Shown: positions 57,312 through 64,000 of the stretch, piece after piece
How the letters are laid out: every line of letters starts with the position of its first letter
How positions within the stretch are numbered: position 1 is the first letter of the stretch
From: Cellvibrio sp. PSBB006
GTDB lineage: Bacteria; Pseudomonadota; Gammaproteobacteria; Pseudomonadales; Cellvibrionaceae
Reading direction: 5' to 3'
NCBI RefSeq assembly: GCF_002162135.1
Contig: NZ_CP021382.1
Span: 4,772,001-4,836,000, forward strand
Length of the DNA stretch: 64,000 nucleotides
Notes under the pieces: model-generated
What the model was told of the DNA's origin: nothing
Databases searched by the model: none
Seen by the model: only the letters and a program-made list of their open reading frames with translations
Translations under genes and position numbers: made by a program

Positions 57312-58226
57312 TCAGGCCTTGGCGAGACAACGGATCGCCACGGCCGCTGCCGAGGTACGATTTTCTACGCCGAGTTTGCGGAATATTTGCTCCAGGTGTT
57401 TGTTGACTGTGCGTGGGCTCATCTCCAGAATCTGGCCGATTTCGCGATTGGTTTTTCCGTTGGCAATCCACAACAGCACATCGGCTTCGCGACCGGTCAC
57501 TGCAAATTGTTGCTTGAATGCATCAGTCGCGGCGGCCGGTTTCGGGGTATCGCTCAAGCGTAGTAAATATTCTTTATTATCCACCAACGCAAGAAATTCA
57601 ACGCTCAATGTGCGTGGCAAGAAATTAAAACTGAGGCTGTGACCGCCCTCCGGTTTGTGCGCAAGCCATTCGCGCAAAGCCAGGCTGATAGCTGCGCGTT
57701 GCGTCGGTTCATCGGCGCCGGCGGTTTGCAACAGGTGATGCACTTGCGGCGTCGCCCATAATAAATGTCCTTGCTGATCAGTGGCCAATAAAAACTGGCC
57801 GGCAGTATCCAGCGCACTGCGCGCACTTTGGGTCATGCGTGCATTGGTAAGATGCACACGCATACGCGCAACCAATTCTTCGGCGTTGATCGGTTTGGTG
57901 ATGTAATCCACTCCGCCCGCGCCCAATCCCATCACCACATGTTCGGTATCACTGAGGCCGGTCATAAAGATAATTGGCACATTGGCCAGGTCGGGGTTTT
58001 GTTTCAAGCGCCGACAAGTTTCAAAGCCATCCATATTGGGCATGATTGCATCGAGCAGGATAATATCCGGCGTAATGTTTTGTGTAATCGTTAACGCCTG
58101 TGCGCCCTCCAGGGCAACCAATACGGTGAAGGCGGCGTCTTCCAGGACATCGTTAAGCATATGGATACTATCAATCGCATCATCGACGACTAATACCACA
58201 GGACGCTGTTTTTTATGGTTGTTCAT
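57312..58226 (-). CDS. LuxR-type response regulator paired with the permease-kinase
   Basis: A 304-residue regulator. Receiver domain 8-125 (VVLVVDDAIDSIHMLNDVLED, phospho-Asp59 in IILLDAIMPNMDG, lysine in DYITKPINAEE), a PAS-like middle region (FLLATDQQGHLLWATP), and a LuxR HTH at about 240-300 (LTGREADVLLWIANGKTNRE, MSPRTVNKHLEQIFRKLGVENRT). It overlaps the kinase stop by 14 bases, so the pair is translationally coupled. It probably controls the adjacent urt operon. Confidence 0.9.
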   Translation of the reverse strand: MNNHKKQRPVVLVVDDAIDSIHMLNDVLEDAAFTVLVALEGAQALTITQNITPDIILLDAIMPNMDGFETCRRLKQNPDLANVPIIFMTGLSDTEHVVMGLGAGGVDYITKPINAEELVARMRVHLTNARMTQSARSALDTAGQFLLATDQQGHLLWATPQVHHLLQTAGADEPTQRAAISLALREWLAHKPEGGHSLSFNFLPRTLSVEFLALVDNKEYLLRLSDTPKPAAATDAFKQQFAVTGREADVLLWIANGKTNREIGQILEMSPRTVNKHLEQIFRKLGVENRTSAAAVAIRCLAKA

Positions 58227-61200
58227 AACTGACACCCGTTGATTCTGTTGTGTGTTTGCCCAGCAGTGTGATGATCTTTTCAAACTGAAAATTGTTGACG
58301 AAGGTTTTGATATGTTCAATAAAGCCCGGCTGCGCCTGACGATCTTGCTCCATCTGTTGCAGGTAATCCTGTAAACCTTTTTTGTGGCCGATAATGGCTA
58401 ACTCGCGTAACCGCTTGATATGAATGTCGTCCGGGAGCTGTAAAACAGGGATTGCCGGAGCGGGTGTTTGAACAGTATTGCTTGCCGGCGATTTTTCATA
58501 ACACCAGGTTAAATTTAATAAGCGACCGATATGCTCCAGCAGCAAATTGAGCCGCACCGGTTTTATCACATAGGCATCGTGCAGCGGTGGCCTATCCGTG
58601 GCGTCTTTGGGGCGATTACGGCCTTCGCTGGCATCGGCAGATACCATAATAATCGGTGCGTGATAACCGGCTGCGCGCAACTGCGCGGCCAATTCCCAAC
58701 CATTCAGGCCGGGCATGGATACATCCAGCAGGATTAAATCCGGGCAGGCGCCGTTGTCAGTTTCCTGTTGCAGTTGTTCCATCGCCAGCAGCGAGTTGCC
58801 CACTTCACTGATATTAAAACCGAGCGGCATTAACATGGCGCGTAACAATTGCCGATGCGGTGCTTCGTCGTCGACCACCATCAGGTTGCGCACTTTGCCG
58901 CGATAACCATAGATGGTTTGTGCCGGTGCGGTAATTGATTCCGGCAGCGGTTTGCTCACACTCGACAGCATCAAGCTGGCTTTGAATAAACTGCCTTGCC
59001 CCGGTGTACTTTTAACGGAAATATCACCGCCCATAATTTCGGCAAGCAAACGGGTAATGGTTAAACCCAAACCGGTTCCCAGCGCCGTGCAGCCAGGTTT
59101 ACGCACGCGCTCAAAGGGGCGGAAGATGCGTTCAATATCTTCAGACGCAATCCCTTCGCCGGTATCCAGCACACTGAACTCCGCCACCTGATTGCGATAA
59201 CGCAAGGTAAAGCTGACCTTGCCTTGTTCCGTGTATTTAATCGCGTTGGATAACAGGTTGATTAAAATCTGTCGCAGACGTTTTTCATCGGTATGCACAA
59301 ATTCCGGTAAGCGATCATTACAGTGGTATTCAAATATCAAGCCTTTGGCTTCTGCCTGCAAACGAAACATGTTCACCAGTTGGTCCATCAACACTGCGAG
59401 ACGCACCTGATCTTTATGCAAATCAAGACGGCCTGCTTCAATCTTGGATATATCCAGCAGGCCTTCAATCAAATCCGCTAAATGCTCGCCACTGCGGCGA
59501 ATCACTGCCAGGGCATCTTTGCGATTCGCTGGCATGGCCGGATCTTTTTCTAACAATTGTGTGTAGCCCAGCACTGCATTCAATGGCGAACGCAATTCGT
59601 GGCTGATGCCAGTCAGGTAACGGCTTTTGGCAAGGTTCGCCGCTTCGGCGTGCTCCTTGGCTTCTTGCAGTGCTTTATCGGTCCGTTCGTGGGCAACAAT
59701 TTCTTCCATCAGCAAACGGGTTTGGCGTTGGGTTTCTTCCTGTGCAACCACACGGCTTTCGTGAGCCAATACAAATAACCAACTCACCACGCCGGTGATA
59801 ATCACCAACAGAAAAAAGACTTTCCACAGGGTGGTAGCCAGCAATTGCGCCGTCGCAATATCTTCCGTCAGCGTTTGGAAATAAATCATCGATAACAGCA
59901 CAGCGGATAAGCCGTTGATGATGATCACCAGTGTCAGAAAATGGCCGATACGTGAATTAATATTCGGTGTCAGCCACTCCGGTAAAAACGCGGTAAAGAA
60001 TCCGCGCAACTGTTCAGCGTAGCCAGCGCCGGGTTTACAGTGGTCGTTACAGCGCGCATCGAGGGAGCAGCACAATGAACAGATATGACCAGCGTAAGCA
60101 GGGCAGTAGGTGACATCCTCGCGCTCGAATTTATGTTCGCAAATACAACAATGGACGGTGCCATCGATAGTGCTGATCTCCACCACCGGCCGCGCAATGT
60201 AGTAACGCCCCTTGGTGCCCCAAGCGATAAGCGGAGCAATAATCAGCGAAGCCAGGAGTGCAATGAAATGAGACAAGGCTTGCGCGATGTCACCGAACGC
60301 GCCAGTGTGGCAAGTTATACCAATCGCGGAGGCGAGTAACATCGCACCGAAACCGACAGGGTTGATGTCGTACAAGTGGGCGCGTTTAAATTCGATATGT
60401 TTTGGGCTAAACCCCAGAGGTTTATTGATCACCAGATCCGCGACCAAGGCGCCGAGCCAGGCCACCGCCACAATCCCGTAAACCCCCAGGGTTTGTTCCA
60501 GCGCGTGGTAAACGCCAAGCTCCATCAACAGCAACGCGATGGTGACATTAAACACCAGCCACACCACTCGGCCGGGATGGCTGTGGGTTAAGCGCGAGAA
60601 AAAATTCGACCAGGCAATGGAGCCCGCATAAGCATTGGTGACATTAATCTTTAGCTGACACAGGATCACAAAAATCCCGGCCACCGCCAGCGACACTTCC
60701 GGTGAATAGGTGATGTAACTGAACGCCACCATATACATCCGCGTCGGATCGGCGGATTCCAATAATGGCACGCCGTGATTAAGCGCCAATACCGCAAGAA
60801 AAGAACCGGCCAGAATTTTTAGCACACCGATAACAATCCAACCCGGCCCACCGGCCATCAACGCGCACCACCAACGCACGCGCGTCTCCGGCGTCGGCGC
60901 CGGCAGGAAACGCAAAAAATCCACCTGCTCACCGATCTGTGCAATCAACGAAAACATCACCGCCGACGCCGCACCGAAAAACAAAATATTTACACCGGGA
61001 ATCGTATCCGCATCCGCTTTCTGCTCAGTACCGGTAAACGCCGTCCAACTCTCCACCGCACTCGCGTCGATATAAATAATAAAAACAAACGGCAACAACT
61101 GCAGCACCACCCACACCGGCTGGCTCCACAACTGAAAGCGACTGATAAACGTAATCCCGTGAGTCACCAACGGAATTACCACCAGTGCGCTGATCAAATA

Positions 61201-61656
61201 GCCATACACCAGTGGAATATCAAACAACAGCTCCAACGCCATCGCCATGATCGCCGCTTCCAGCGCGAAAAAAATAAACGTAAACGACGCATAGATTAAC
61301 GACGTAATCGTCGACCCGATATAACCAAACCCCGCCCCACGCGTCAGCAGATCAATATCCACCCCATACTTCGCCGCGTAATAACTGATCGGAATCGCCG
61401 TCAAAAAAATAATCAACCCAACCGTACAAATCGCCGCCACCGCATTATTAAAACCATAATGCAGCGTAATCGCCCCACCAATCGCCTCTAACGCCAAAAA
61501 CGAAATCGCCCCCAGTGCCGTCGTAGCCACCCGCGCCCGCGACCACCGCCGCGCACTCTTCGCCGTAAAACGCAAGGCGTAGTCTTCCAGAGTCTGGTTA
61601 GCGACCCACTGGTTGTAATTACGTCGTACGCGAAAGATGTGTTGCTTGGCTGTCAT
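58213..61656 (-). CDS. Hybrid histidine kinase with N-terminal NCS1 (purine/cytosine permease-like) domain
   Basis: An 1147-residue membrane sensor. Residues 1-470 have about twelve membrane segments of the NCS1 permease family (GAISFLALEAIGGAITLHYGF, QLKINVTNAYAGSIAWSNFF). Residues 500-540 form a cysteine/histidine cluster (CCICEHKF, CPAYAGHICSLCC, CNDHCKPG), probably metal binding. After two more membrane segments (about 565-640) come a coiled coil, HisKA (His686 in ISHELRSPLNAVLGY), HATPase (LLSNAIKYTE, LDTGEGI, GTGLGLTI) and a receiver (Asp978 in LILLDVSMPG), then a helical tail. Context beside urtA suggests sensing of urea or a purine. Confidence 0.93.
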   Translation of the reverse strand: MTAKQHIFRVRRNYNQWVANQTLEDYALRFTAKSARRWSRARVATTALGAISFLALEAIGGAITLHYGFNNAVAAICTVGLIIFLTAIPISYYAAKYGVDIDLLTRGAGFGYIGSTITSLIYASFTFIFFALEAAIMAMALELLFDIPLVYGYLISALVVIPLVTHGITFISRFQLWSQPVWVVLQLLPFVFIIYIDASAVESWTAFTGTEQKADADTIPGVNILFFGAASAVMFSLIAQIGEQVDFLRFLPAPTPETRVRWWCALMAGGPGWIVIGVLKILAGSFLAVLALNHGVPLLESADPTRMYMVAFSYITYSPEVSLAVAGIFVILCQLKINVTNAYAGSIAWSNFFSRLTHSHPGRVVWLVFNVTIALLLMELGVYHALEQTLGVYGIVAVAWLGALVADLVINKPLGFSPKHIEFKRAHLYDINPVGFGAMLLASAIGITCHTGAFGDIAQALSHFIALLASLIIAPLIAWGTKGRYYIARPVVEISTIDGTVHCCICEHKFEREDVTYCPAYAGHICSLCCSLDARCNDHCKPGAGYAEQLRGFFTAFLPEWLTPNINSRIGHFLTLVIIINGLSAVLLSMIYFQTLTEDIATAQLLATTLWKVFFLLVIITGVVSWLFVLAHESRVVAQEETQRQTRLLMEEIVAHERTDKALQEAKEHAEAANLAKSRYLTGISHELRSPLNAVLGYTQLLEKDPAMPANRKDALAVIRRSGEHLADLIEGLLDISKIEAGRLDLHKDQVRLAVLMDQLVNMFRLQAEAKGLIFEYHCNDRLPEFVHTDEKRLRQILINLLSNAIKYTEQGKVSFTLRYRNQVAEFSVLDTGEGIASEDIERIFRPFERVRKPGCTALGTGLGLTITRLLAEIMGGDISVKSTPGQGSLFKASLMLSSVSKPLPESITAPAQTIYGYRGKVRNLMVVDDEAPHRQLLRAMLMPLGFNISEVGNSLLAMEQLQQETDNGACPDLILLDVSMPGLNGWELAAQLRAAGYHAPIIMVSADASEGRNRPKDATDRPPLHDAYVIKPVRLNLLLEHIGRLLNLTWCYEKSPASNTVQTPAPAIPVLQLPDDIHIKRLRELAIIGHKKGLQDYLQQMEQDRQAQPGFIEHIKTFVNNFQFEKIITLLGKHTTESTGVSYEQP

Positions 61657-61665
61657 GGAGTTTCC

Positions 61666-61810
61666 TAAGGAACCGCTGAAAAATTACCTGCGTTGCCATC
61701 GCGGCGTTAAAAACAGACTCAAAATGCTCATTTACTCTAGTAAACTCCGCTTTCTCGCCTGTTTTTGCCTTGCGCTGGCTGCCTCGCAAACATTTTCCAG
61801 CGGTTCCTTA
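61666..61810. repeat. MITE-like element with GGAACCGCTG inverted ends
   Basis: TAAGGAACCGCTGAAAAAT at the left and ATTTTCCAGCGGTTCCTTA at the right, 145 bp, one mismatch in 18. The centre holds another palindromic stretch (CATTTACTcTAGTAAACTCC). Its left end touches the ribosome binding site of the histidine kinase gene. No ORF. Resembles short non-autonomous elements in gammaproteobacteria. Confidence 0.75.
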
Positions 61811-62017
61811 AAGTCATTCTTCCAGGAAAAAAACTCTCCCTGCGCAAGCGAGTGAAGTGTTTTGGTGCGCTTTAAATGGCTGTTGCTCTTTGTTAGTGCT
61901 CCGTGCCGAGATTCATCCGTTTCCCCACCATCTGTTCCGCTACTTATCTGTTCGATCAACCCACACCAAATACCTCTATCAAAACCCATACCACATGGAA
62001 TTTACCTCGTACTTGCA

Positions 62018-62125
62018 GCATGTCTTCGGTAGTTGTTTCTGTGACCGTCAACGGCAAGGATGCCGGTGCCGAGCCTACAGGGACGTATTCACGGCGTGTC
62101 ACAGAAACAACTACCGAAGGCATGC
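62018..62125. repeat. Long palindromic element with 28-bp arms
   Basis: Left arm 62018-62045 and right arm 62098-62125, complementary with one mismatch (GCATGtCTTCGGTAGTTG / CAACTACCGAAGgCATGC). The loop carries CTACAGGGACGTATTCA (62075-62091), nearly the same as in the element at 13882-14016. The two belong to one repeat family. Confidence 0.8.
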
Positions 62126-62198
62126 CCCACAAAATCCCTTTTTATAACGCGCCCGAAAATAACCCCATTCCCCACCCCAAGGTATGCGTCAAATGACG

Positions 62199-62213
62199 TA
62201 CCCCCATAGGGTA
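62199..62213. promoter_or_regulatory. Candidate operator of the LuxR-type regulator, upstream of urtA
   Basis: TACCC - CCATA - GGGTA, perfect 5-bp arms around a 5-base spacer, 131 bases before the urtA start. NarL/LuxR-type response regulators often bind such TACC...GGTA palindromes. Inferred from position and shape. Confidence 0.4.
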
Positions 62214-62343
62214 TTTGTCGAATGGGCGCAGCACCCCACTCACCGCACAATAAAAACCGTGGGCACACCGTGTCTGTACCTGGGAACGCAACACCAACAC
62301 CGAAAAAATCCCCCGGCTTTTCAATAATCAAAGAGGAAAGACC

Positions 62344-63588
62344 ATGCGTAGGCAACAAATCAGAACCGGCAGCTCACGCTCGCCGATACTCAACACGCTA
62401 AAAACCCTGGCCGCATCACTCGCACTGATCGCCGCCACCACACACGCAGCCGACGTCAACACCACCGGTCTCGCCGTCACCGACGACACCGTCAAAGTCG
62501 GCATCCTCCACTCCGTCACCGGCACCATGGCCATCAGCGAAACCGGCTCCGTACAAGCCGAAAAACTCGCCATCGAACAAATCAATGCCATGGGCGGCGT
62601 GCTCGGACGTAAGATCGAATTTATCCAGGAAGATGGCGCGAGCGACTGGCCAACCTTCGCCGAAAAGTCGCGCAAACTGTTAGTAAACGACAAAGTTGCC
62701 GCCGTGTTCGGCTGCTGGACTTCCGCATCGCGCAAAGCCGTACTGCCGATCTTCGAACAATACAACGGCATGCTCTACTACCCGACTTTCTACGAAGGTC
62801 TGGAGCAATCACCTAACGTGATTTACACCGGTCAGGAAGCCACGCAACAAATTATTGCCGGTATCGATTGGGTGGTAAAAAACAAAGACGCAAAAACCTT
62901 TTACCTGCTCGGCTCGGACTATATCTGGCCGCGCACCTCCAACAAGATCGCACGTAAGCACATCGAAAAACTGGGCCTGAAAGTTGTGGGTGAAGAATAT
63001 TACCCGCTGGGCCACACGCAATTTAACTCGGTAATCAACAAGATCAAACTGCGTAAACCCGACGTGATCTACGCGATTGTGGTCGGCGGTTCCAACGTGG
63101 CCTTCTACAAACAATTGAAAGCCGCCGGTATTGATATGACCAAAGAAAAACCGCTGGTGTTAACCATCTCTGTGACCGAAGACGAAATTCTCGGTATCGG
63201 TGGTGAAAACATGGTGGGTGCTTACGCGGCCATGAAATACTTCCAAAGCCTGCCCAACGAAAACAACCAGGCGTTTGTTAAAGCCTTTAAAGAACGCTGG
63301 GGCGATGACATTGTAATTGGTGACGTAACCCAAGCCGCTTATCTCGGCCCCTGGTTGTGGAAAGCAGCGGTAGAAAAAGCGGGCTCGTTTGATATCGACA
63401 AAGTGCGCGCCGCATCGCCCGGTATTGAATTAACCACCGCGCCGGAAGGCTACGTGAAGATTCACCCCAACCATCACCTCTGGTCCAAAACCCGTATCGG
63501 TCACGCCCAAAGTGACGGTCAATATAAAGTCGTCTATGAGACCAAAGAGTTGATCGAACCCGATCCATTCCCCAAAGGCTACCAGTAA
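62344..63588 (+). CDS. urtA: Urea ABC transporter substrate-binding protein UrtA
   Basis: A 414-residue exported binding protein: basic N-terminus, signal segment LKTLAASLALIAATTHAA, then VKVGILHSVTGTMAISETGS, AIEQINAMGGVLGRKIEFIQEDGASDWPTFAEKSRKL (first part), VFGCWTSASRKAVLPIFE and GMLYYPTFYEGLEQSPN, all diagnostic of UrtA. AGAGGAAAG precedes the ATG. It starts the urtABCDE operon, of which only urtB follows here; a REP-like palindrome separates the two. Confidence 0.97.
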   Translation: MRRQQIRTGSSRSPILNTLKTLAASLALIAATTHAADVNTTGLAVTDDTVKVGILHSVTGTMAISETGSVQAEKLAIEQINAMGGVLGRKIEFIQEDGASDWPTFAEKSRKLLVNDKVAAVFGCWTSASRKAVLPIFEQYNGMLYYPTFYEGLEQSPNVIYTGQEATQQIIAGIDWVVKNKDAKTFYLLGSDYIWPRTSNKIARKHIEKLGLKVVGEEYYPLGHTQFNSVINKIKLRKPDVIYAIVVGGSNVAFYKQLKAAGIDMTKEKPLVLTISVTEDEILGIGGENMVGAYAAMKYFQSLPNENNQAFVKAFKERWGDDIVIGDVTQAAYLGPWLWKAAVEKAGSFDIDKVRAASPGIELTTAPEGYVKIHPNHHLWSKTRIGHAQSDGQYKVVYETKELIEPDPFPKGYQ

Positions 63589-63593
63589 CAGAA

Positions 63594-63632
63594 GTAGGTC
63601 GGATTGCGCCGTGCACCGCGGCGTAATCCGAC
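63594..63632 (-). repeat. REP-like palindrome, copy 8
   Basis: GTAGGTCGGATTgCGCCGtgcacCGCGGCGTAATCCGAC, an imperfect copy with one base changed in the outer arm, in the urtA-urtB gap (the arm reads GGTCGGATT/AATCCGAC). It may help to stabilise the urtA part of the mRNA. Confidence 0.75.
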
Positions 63633-63735
63633 AGAACAAACGGGAAGAACACCTTAAAACTCAACATGATGATCCACCCGCACTTTATCAAACATCAAAC
63701 CGCGCCAAGCCGCGCACTCCACAGAGGACATGCGA

Positions 63736-64000
63736 ATGTTTGCTGACTACAGCACCTCGGAATTAATGTCGATCTTTGCGATGCAAGGCTTCGCCGGATT
63801 GATTCTGTTTTCCGTCTTTGTCCTGATGGCACTGGGATTAGCCATCATCTTTGGACAAATGGGCGTAATTAACATGGCGCACGGCGAGTTTATGATTCTC
63901 GGTGCTTACATTACTTATTTAACCTCGCAGGTTTTCTCGAATCACTTACCGGATTTTTTCAGTTTTTATTTCTTACTCGCGATGGTGCTCGCCTTCCTTG
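63736..64000 (+). CDS. urtB: Urea ABC transporter permease UrtB (N-terminal part, cut by window end)
   Basis: 88 codons are visible: MFADYSTSELMSIFAMQGFA, then LILFSVFVLMALGLAIIFGQ and MGVINMAHGEFMILGAYITY, typical of LivH/UrtB permeases. AGAGG sits eight bases before the ATG at 63736 (63730 is an alternative). The frame continues past the end. Confidence 0.92.
   Translation, partial: MFADYSTSELMSIFAMQGFAGLILFSVFVLMALGLAIIFGQMGVINMAHGEFMILGAYITYLTSQVFSNHLPDFFSFYFLLAMVLAFL

Noticed and set aside
1..64000. CRISPR arrays, tRNA or rRNA genes
   Set aside because: No regularly spaced repeats and no cloverleaf or rRNA-like sequence were recognised on reading; a tool-based scan was not possible.

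Overview
The window looks like a chromosomal segment of a gammaproteobacterium close to Cellvibrio (Cellvibrionaceae). Grounds: Pseudomonas-like gene orders (lptD-amgK-murU; trpG-trpD-trpC-crp-osmC-coq7), secreted polysaccharide-degrading enzymes with long poly-serine linkers (GH81 and a CAP-domain lipoprotein), a GH3 enzyme with a PA14 insert, and a lipoprotein sugar dehydrogenase with cytochrome c motifs. The genus is an inference from gene content; no rRNA or tRNA gene was seen.

Layout. 0-3.5 kb: 5' part of lptD (minus) divergent from amgK-murU, the cell-wall sugar recycling pair. 3.6-8.6 kb (minus): a small lipoprotein, a secreted protein, a Ser/Thr kinase with a periplasmic cysteine-paired TPR-like region, and a DUF3530 protein. 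8.7-13.8 kb: rpe, a possible trp leader peptide, trpE, trpG, trpD, trpC and a perfect terminator. 14-21.3 kb: crp/vfr, osmC-like, a periplasmic binding protein, coq7, a GH3 glycosidase and a Ycf46-like AAA ATPase. 21.3-29.6 kb (minus): a guanidine catabolic operon headed by a clear guanidine-I (ykkC) riboswitch, followed by an ABC importer, two DUF1989 carboxyguanidine deiminase-type subunits and a biotin carboxylase of the urea/guanidine carboxylase family. 30-36.5 kb: DUF1631-PilZ, two small membrane proteins, and SDR-trehalase.

36.6-46.4 kb is an accessory region of mostly minus-strand, AT-rich small genes. Its core (41.3-46.2 kb) is an integron cassette array without a visible integrase (a CALIN): five attC-like sites plus one half-site separate short genes, and several stop codons lie inside the R'' box of their own attC. 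An IS3-family element (1247 bp, 3-bp target duplication GAG) has split one cassette gene. Removing the element and one GAG copy restores a single 160-codon reading frame, so the insertion looks recent.

47-57 kb carries secreted proteins: PQQ-type sugar dehydrogenase with two haem motifs, FN3-CAP lipoprotein, GH81 beta-1,3-glucanase, a ClpP-like periplasmic protein and an MshQ-like surface protein. 57.3-64 kb holds a two-component system in which a purine/cytosine-permease-like domain is fused to a hybrid histidine kinase, next to the start of the urea ABC transporter operon (urtA, urtB cut by the window end).

Dispersed repeats: eight copies of a REP-like palindrome (GTCGGATTA...TAATCCGAC), two of them as pairs inside gaps of the guanidine operon; two larger nested palindromes sharing a core (13.9 and 62.0 kb); and a 145-bp MITE-like element touching the histidine kinase ribosome binding site. 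The two nitrogen systems, guanidine and urea, are probably linked metabolically, but no allophanate hydrolase or urease gene is in the window.
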